A stretch of 64,000 nt of DNA, taken from Geobacter sp. SVR (GTDB lineage Bacteria > Desulfobacterota > Desulfuromonadia > Geobacterales > Pseudopelobacteraceae). Both the position numbers and the translations under genes were made by a program. Position 1 is the first letter of the stretch. Each line of letters opens with the position of its first letter. The DNA lies in NCBI RefSeq assembly GCF_016865365.1, contig NZ_AP024469.1:3688501-3752500 (forward strand), in the 5' to 3' direction. Of this stretch, positions 60,947 to 64,000 are shown in pieces. The notes below the pieces were generated by a model. That model had not been told where the DNA came from. It ran no database searches and saw only the letters and a program-made list of their open reading frames with translations.

Positions 60947-61013
60947 CAGCCCGTGAAGCTGAACTGGTGCCATACAGGTTTGTACACCCATCTCATGAAA
61001 GACGGAGGACTTT

Positions 61014-61391
61014 ATGTTCAAAGCATCAATTGAAAACAGAGGGAATTCAAAGTACTACGCAACCACCCGGCACTCAGCTTTCGTGCTGGACACGGAAGGA
61101 GACGGTGCGAATCCGGTTGATACGCTGCTCGCCAGTCTGTGCGGCTGCCTGAGCCATTACATCAGGGACTTCCTGGTCGAACAGCGGATTTCGCACAACG
61201 GGTTTACTGTCGATTCGGAAGCGAACATTACGCCTGACAAGGCTCGGCTGGGCGAGATCAGCGTCCGGATCGACCTGAAAGGTGCCGTGCTGACCGATCG
61301 GCAATCCGCAGACTTACTGGAGTTTGTGGAAAACTGCAAAGTAAACAAAATTCTGAAGGTCAATCCCGGTGTTGTCATGAAATTAGTCTGA
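61014..61391 (+). CDS. OsmC/Ohr-family protein
   Basis: The 125-aa product has the OsmC fold signatures: GDGANPVDTLLASLCGCLSHYIRDFL with the first reactive Cys, and LEFVENCKVNKILKVNPGVV with the second. This pattern matches YhfA-like OsmC proteins rather than the classic Ohr (no Arg-Glu motif clear). A role in peroxide or organic hydroperoxide defence is likely. GAAAGACGGAGG lies before the ATG. Confidence 0.8.
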   Translation: MFKASIENRGNSKYYATTRHSAFVLDTEGDGANPVDTLLASLCGCLSHYIRDFLVEQRISHNGFTVDSEANITPDKARLGEISVRIDLKGAVLTDRQSADLLEFVENCKVNKILKVNPGVVMKLV

Positions 61392-61425
61392 TCCTGACAA
61401 ACCATCTGGGCTATCGGAGGACATT

Positions 61426-62175
61426 ATGGGCAGACGCATGACAGAAGCCACCACTACCGATTATCAAGAGCTACTGGCGATGATACGGGAAATTCACGGT
61501 GGGTTGAATGTGCAGGAGATGGCCCAACAATTCGTGGACGTACTCTACGGACGGTTCAGCGATACACTGGTACTGCTGCGGCTTTTTGTCACATTACCCT
61601 ACAGCCAGTTGCCTTTGGAGGACCAACAGTTCGTTGACCGCAAGGGGTGGGACACGAATACTTTTCACCAGATAAATGCAGCCACACCTATCTTCACGCT
61701 GCTTGGCACCCAGGGAGCACGGCCGGAATGGAACAACCGCATGTCTTCGACATTTTTTCGATGCATACCGTTGGTTTCCACCGCTTTTATCAGCTCCCTT
61801 TCCATGCTCTCGCAGCAGTTCAAAAGCGTCGGGTTGGATCTCGGCTTAATCGACGCTTGGAACACCCGGTTCACCGCTGAGGGGCGTGCGGACCAATACC
61901 GCGGCATGCTCTACATAAGGGAGGCTGGAGTCGATAGGGATACATTGGGACGCTTGATCGTACCGAAACAGGAATTTGTCAATGCCAACCACGTTAAGAC
62001 CACCCTCGGATTCGGCTGCGGCTACACCGGTCACGCATCACTACTTACATTATTTGCCTTCACAAACGAAATACTCGAACGTCCCGTTGTGGAACCAATT
62101 GCCAGTTTGCTGGAGACGTTTCGGGACCTGACCGAAGAGTCCATCAGAAAAGGCAGGTTATTCCCCGTCCGTTAG
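61426..62175 (+). CDS. Unrecognised 249-aa protein
   Basis: It is next to the OsmC gene and probably in one transcript (35-bp gap, AGGA site). Sequence has helical N-terminus (YQELLAMIREIHGGLNVQEMAQQFVDVLYGRF), then a mixed alpha/beta part with TTLGFGCGYTGHASLLTLFAFTNE, reminiscent of a GAF-like or heme-sensor fold, but no clear family. No catalytic motif seen. Role unknown. Confidence 0.6.
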   Translation: MGRRMTEATTTDYQELLAMIREIHGGLNVQEMAQQFVDVLYGRFSDTLVLLRLFVTLPYSQLPLEDQQFVDRKGWDTNTFHQINAATPIFTLLGTQGARPEWNNRMSSTFFRCIPLVSTAFISSLSMLSQQFKSVGLDLGLIDAWNTRFTAEGRADQYRGMLYIREAGVDRDTLGRLIVPKQEFVNANHVKTTLGFGCGYTGHASLLTLFAFTNEILERPVVEPIASLLETFRDLTEESIRKGRLFPVR

Positions 62176-62183
62176 ACAACTTT

Positions 62184-62501
62184 TCAGGCCCGGATCATCA
62201 CCAGCAGCATCTTGAACGGCTTGAGCGCCTTGAGCTCGTGGGGCACATTGGCGGGCATGATGATCATCTGTCCCGTTGCAACGGTGTGAGGTTCCCCGGC
62301 GATGGTTACCTCGGCCTCACCGTCCACCACCTGCACGAAGGCGTCATAGGGGGCGGTGTGCTCGGACAGCCCCTGCCCGGCATCGAAGGAGAACAGCGTC
62401 AGCGTGCCGACCTTCTTGTCGATCAGGGTCTTGCTGACCACCGAACCGTCGCTGTAGGCCACCAAATCGCTCATCGTCAGTGCTTTTCCGATCAGATCCA
62501 T
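62184..62501 (-). CDS. Small cupin-domain protein
   Basis: The 105-aa protein has a single cupin barrel: LFSFDAGQGLSEHTAPYDAFVQVVDGEAEVTI and VATGQMIIMPANVPHELKAL. The metal-binding His/Glu pattern is only partly present. Ligand unknown. ATG 62501 follows AAGGAGACCCC, a good site. It converges with the unrecognised plus-strand gene. Confidence 0.8.
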   Translation of the reverse strand: MDLIGKALTMSDLVAYSDGSVVSKTLIDKKVGTLTLFSFDAGQGLSEHTAPYDAFVQVVDGEAEVTIAGEPHTVATGQMIIMPANVPHELKALKPFKMLLVMIRA

Positions 62502-62739
62502 AGGGGTCTCCTTGTTCATGTAATGGGCGGGGATAGTACCACAGCCGTCGATCACAATCCAGCGGGCTTTTCGGCCCTTTCACTGGTCTAAGCGTATGCC
62601 ATATTTTAAGGATGTAGAATGAGCCTTGAAAGGCATTTGATCGTGGGGCCAAGAGCGAAGTCAGAGATCAACGAGCGGCACACCTAAACTGCCTCCAGTT
62701 GCCTCGCGTGCCTGACTGGCAAAGCTGTCTACAGCGAAA

Positions 62740-63677
62740 TCAGATCAACTTCAAACCGCGCAGCAAAATGACGATAATGATCACCGGTGCAACATACTTG
62801 ACCTGAAACAGGAAAAAGCTGACCACGGTGCGGTTGGCGAGCGTCCCTTCGTTGGAGAGCGCAGACCGCACCTTTTTCTCTCCCCAGACCCATCCCGCGA
62901 AAAGACTCAGGAAGAATCCCCCCAGCGGCAACAGCAAATTCGAAGTGAGGAAATCATAGAGATCGAACATGGTCATGCCGAACAGCTTGAACCCGGCCAG
63001 GGTGCTGTTGGAAAGCGCTGCCGTGGAGCCGACCAGGGCGAGCAGAACGACGGTCATGGCGGTCGCCTTGAAGCGGGATAGCCCGAAGCGCTGATGCAGG
63101 TAGGCGACCGGCACCTCCATGATGGAGAGCATGGCGCCGGTCGAGGCTATGGCGCCGAGAACAAAGAACAGCACCACGAAGATAGTGCCGAAAGGCATCT
63201 GGGAAAAGACCGCGGGTATGGTGATGAAGAGCAGCGCCGGACCTGCCTCGGGCTTGAAACCGTAGGTGAATACCGCCGGAAAGATGGCGATCCCCGCCAG
63301 AAGGGACACGGTCAGGTCGGCAACCATGACGCGCAGGGCGGTCATCGGGATGTCCTGATCCTCCGTGAAATAGCTTCCGTAGGTGATCATGGTGCCCATT
63401 CCGACCGAGAGCTTGAAAAAGGCGAGCCCCATGGCGGTCAGGACGACCGCGCCTGTCACCTTAGAGAAATCGGGGCGAAAGAGAAAAGTGAGCCCTTCTG
63501 CTGCGCCGGGCAGCATCAGGCTGCGGATGCCGATCATGACGAGGATCAGGAACAGCATAGGCATGAGCCGCTTGGTCGTTTTTTCGATCCCCTTGGAAAC
63601 CCCCGCGACGATGATGCAGCCGACAAAAATGATCACCAGGAACTGCCAGAAGATGGACTGGACCGGATCGGCAGTAA
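62740..63677 (-). pseudogene. Sodium:neurotransmitter symporter-family transporter, 5' truncated by IS
   Basis: About 312 codons cover the C-terminal two-thirds of an NSS transporter (about eight membrane helices; KGIEKTTKRLMPMLFLILVMIGIRS; GMGTMITYGSYFTEDQ). The first four or five helices are missing because the reading frame runs into IS DNA around TADPVQSIFWQF. Transport should be lost unless the element leaves. Confidence 0.85.
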
Positions 63678-64000
63678 GCATCCCCCGGCAAAGCCGGGGG
63701 CTTTCAAAGTCGTGAACCGCTCGAAGCGGTTTTTTCAAAAGATTATCTGACCACCACGAGTGGTGGTCATTCTTCGGGCAAAAATGTCAATTGATCCAGA
63801 CGTTTGTCTTCGTCTTCCTGGTTCCTGATGTAGTTGGCAATTGTTTCCTCGTCAGCACCGACAGTGGATACAAAGTAGCCACGTGCCCAAAAGCTCATAC
63901 CAGCAAAGTTCTTCTTCTGACCAAGGTACATTCGCGCAATATGGATTGCACTTTTGCCCTTGATGAAACCGATCACCTGTGCAACGGAGTATTTTGGTGG
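63678..64000 (-). mobile_element. IS200/IS605-type element (partial, continues beyond window)
   Basis: The element contains the 3' part of a TnpA gene and, at its inner end, a perfect hairpin CCCCCGGC/GCCGGGGG (63682-63700). Such subterminal palindromes are recognised by Y1 transposases. Further stem-loops at about 63712-63730 and 63748-63769 follow. It sits inside the NSS transporter gene. The exact end base is uncertain by a few nucleotides. Confidence 0.75.
63767..64000 (-). CDS. tnpA: IS200/IS605 transposase TnpA, C-terminal part
   Basis: The last 77 codons of an IS200-like Y1 transposase are in frame to the window edge, with KGKSAIHIARMY, FWARGYFVSTVG and TIANYIRNQEDEDKRLDQL, typical of TnpA. 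The catalytic Tyr is probably Y in ETIANYIRNQ. The N-terminal HUH motif is outside the window. Confidence 0.88.
   Translation of the reverse strand, partial: PPKYSVAQVIGFIKGKSAIHIARMYLGQKKNFAGMSFWARGYFVSTVGADEETIANYIRNQEDEDKRLDQLTFLPEE

Noticed and set aside
1-64000. tRNA genes, rRNA genes and CRISPR arrays
   Set aside because: No clover-leaf-like segments with a CCA end, no rRNA-like stretch and no regularly spaced repeats were noticed; a tRNA search program would be decisive.

Overview
The window looks like a piece of a Geobacteraceae-type chromosome (Geobacter / Pelobacter propionicus / Trichlorobacter group of the Desulfuromonadales). This is inferred from gene content: a hyp hydrogenase-maturation operon, a stand-alone GNAT-type N-acetylglutamate synthase, a membrane globin-coupled sensor of the G. 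sulfurreducens type, a CXXC-rich LUD protein and GC-rich coding DNA. No 16S gene or other marker is present, so the assignment is tentative.

Host left flank (1-21753). The hyp genes hypB (5' end outside the window), hypF, hypC and hypD form a tight operon. They are followed by a protoglobin/PsiE-like membrane sensor, a HAD phosphatase and a small lipoprotein. A mainly minus-strand block carries a B12/radical SAM protein with a TPR tail, a LysM-NlpC/P60 hydrolase and a single-chain fusion of diadenylate cyclase (CdaA) with its YbbR/CdaR regulator. Then come ubiE, plsY, bamD and a possible FabMG-like protein. hypE sits about 10 kb from the other hyp genes with its own promoter, followed by ybaK and an ArgA-like GNAT. 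The remaining genes are an Rrf2 regulator, comF, a LUD protein, a periplasmic cyclophilin and hemH.

Mu-like prophage (21754-59646, about 37.9 kb). It is inserted inside a MocR-type (GntR-HTH plus aminotransferase) regulator gene. The aminotransferase part lies at 20526-21753 and the HTH part at 59647-59831, both on the minus strand. The two prophage ends align without gaps as inverted repeats (30 of the first 42 positions by hand count) and carry paired GATAA-type motifs at identical offsets. Gene order follows Mu: a minus-strand repressor operon with exported cargo genes, then a plus-strand Ner-like protein, DDE transposase and MuB ATPase. After these come many small early genes, GemA, a Mor-type activator, lysis genes, terminase, portal, MuF, protease/scaffold, capsid, sheath, tube, frameshifted tail chaperones, tape measure, baseplate and two fibre genes, the last with an SGNH esterase domain. 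Structural genes appear intact except for a frame change between portal and MuF.

Host right flank (59647-64000). After the HTH fragment of mocR there is a divergent intergenic region rich in inverted repeats, then a truncated AEC-type permease start. Next are a FadR-type regulator, an OsmC-like protein, an unrecognised protein and a cupin. The window ends with a sodium:neurotransmitter-symporter-like transporter gene cut by an IS200/IS605-type element whose transposase runs off the edge. This side therefore carries at least three broken genes.

The points most worth checking are the exact split and reconstruction of mocR and the unusual 3-bp target duplication. Others are the canonical A_AAA_AAG frameshift site in the tail chaperone, the nested scaffold start in the protease gene, the portal/MuF frame change, the CdaA-CdaR fusion, the globin-PsiE fusion and the repressor-coupled exported cargo genes.
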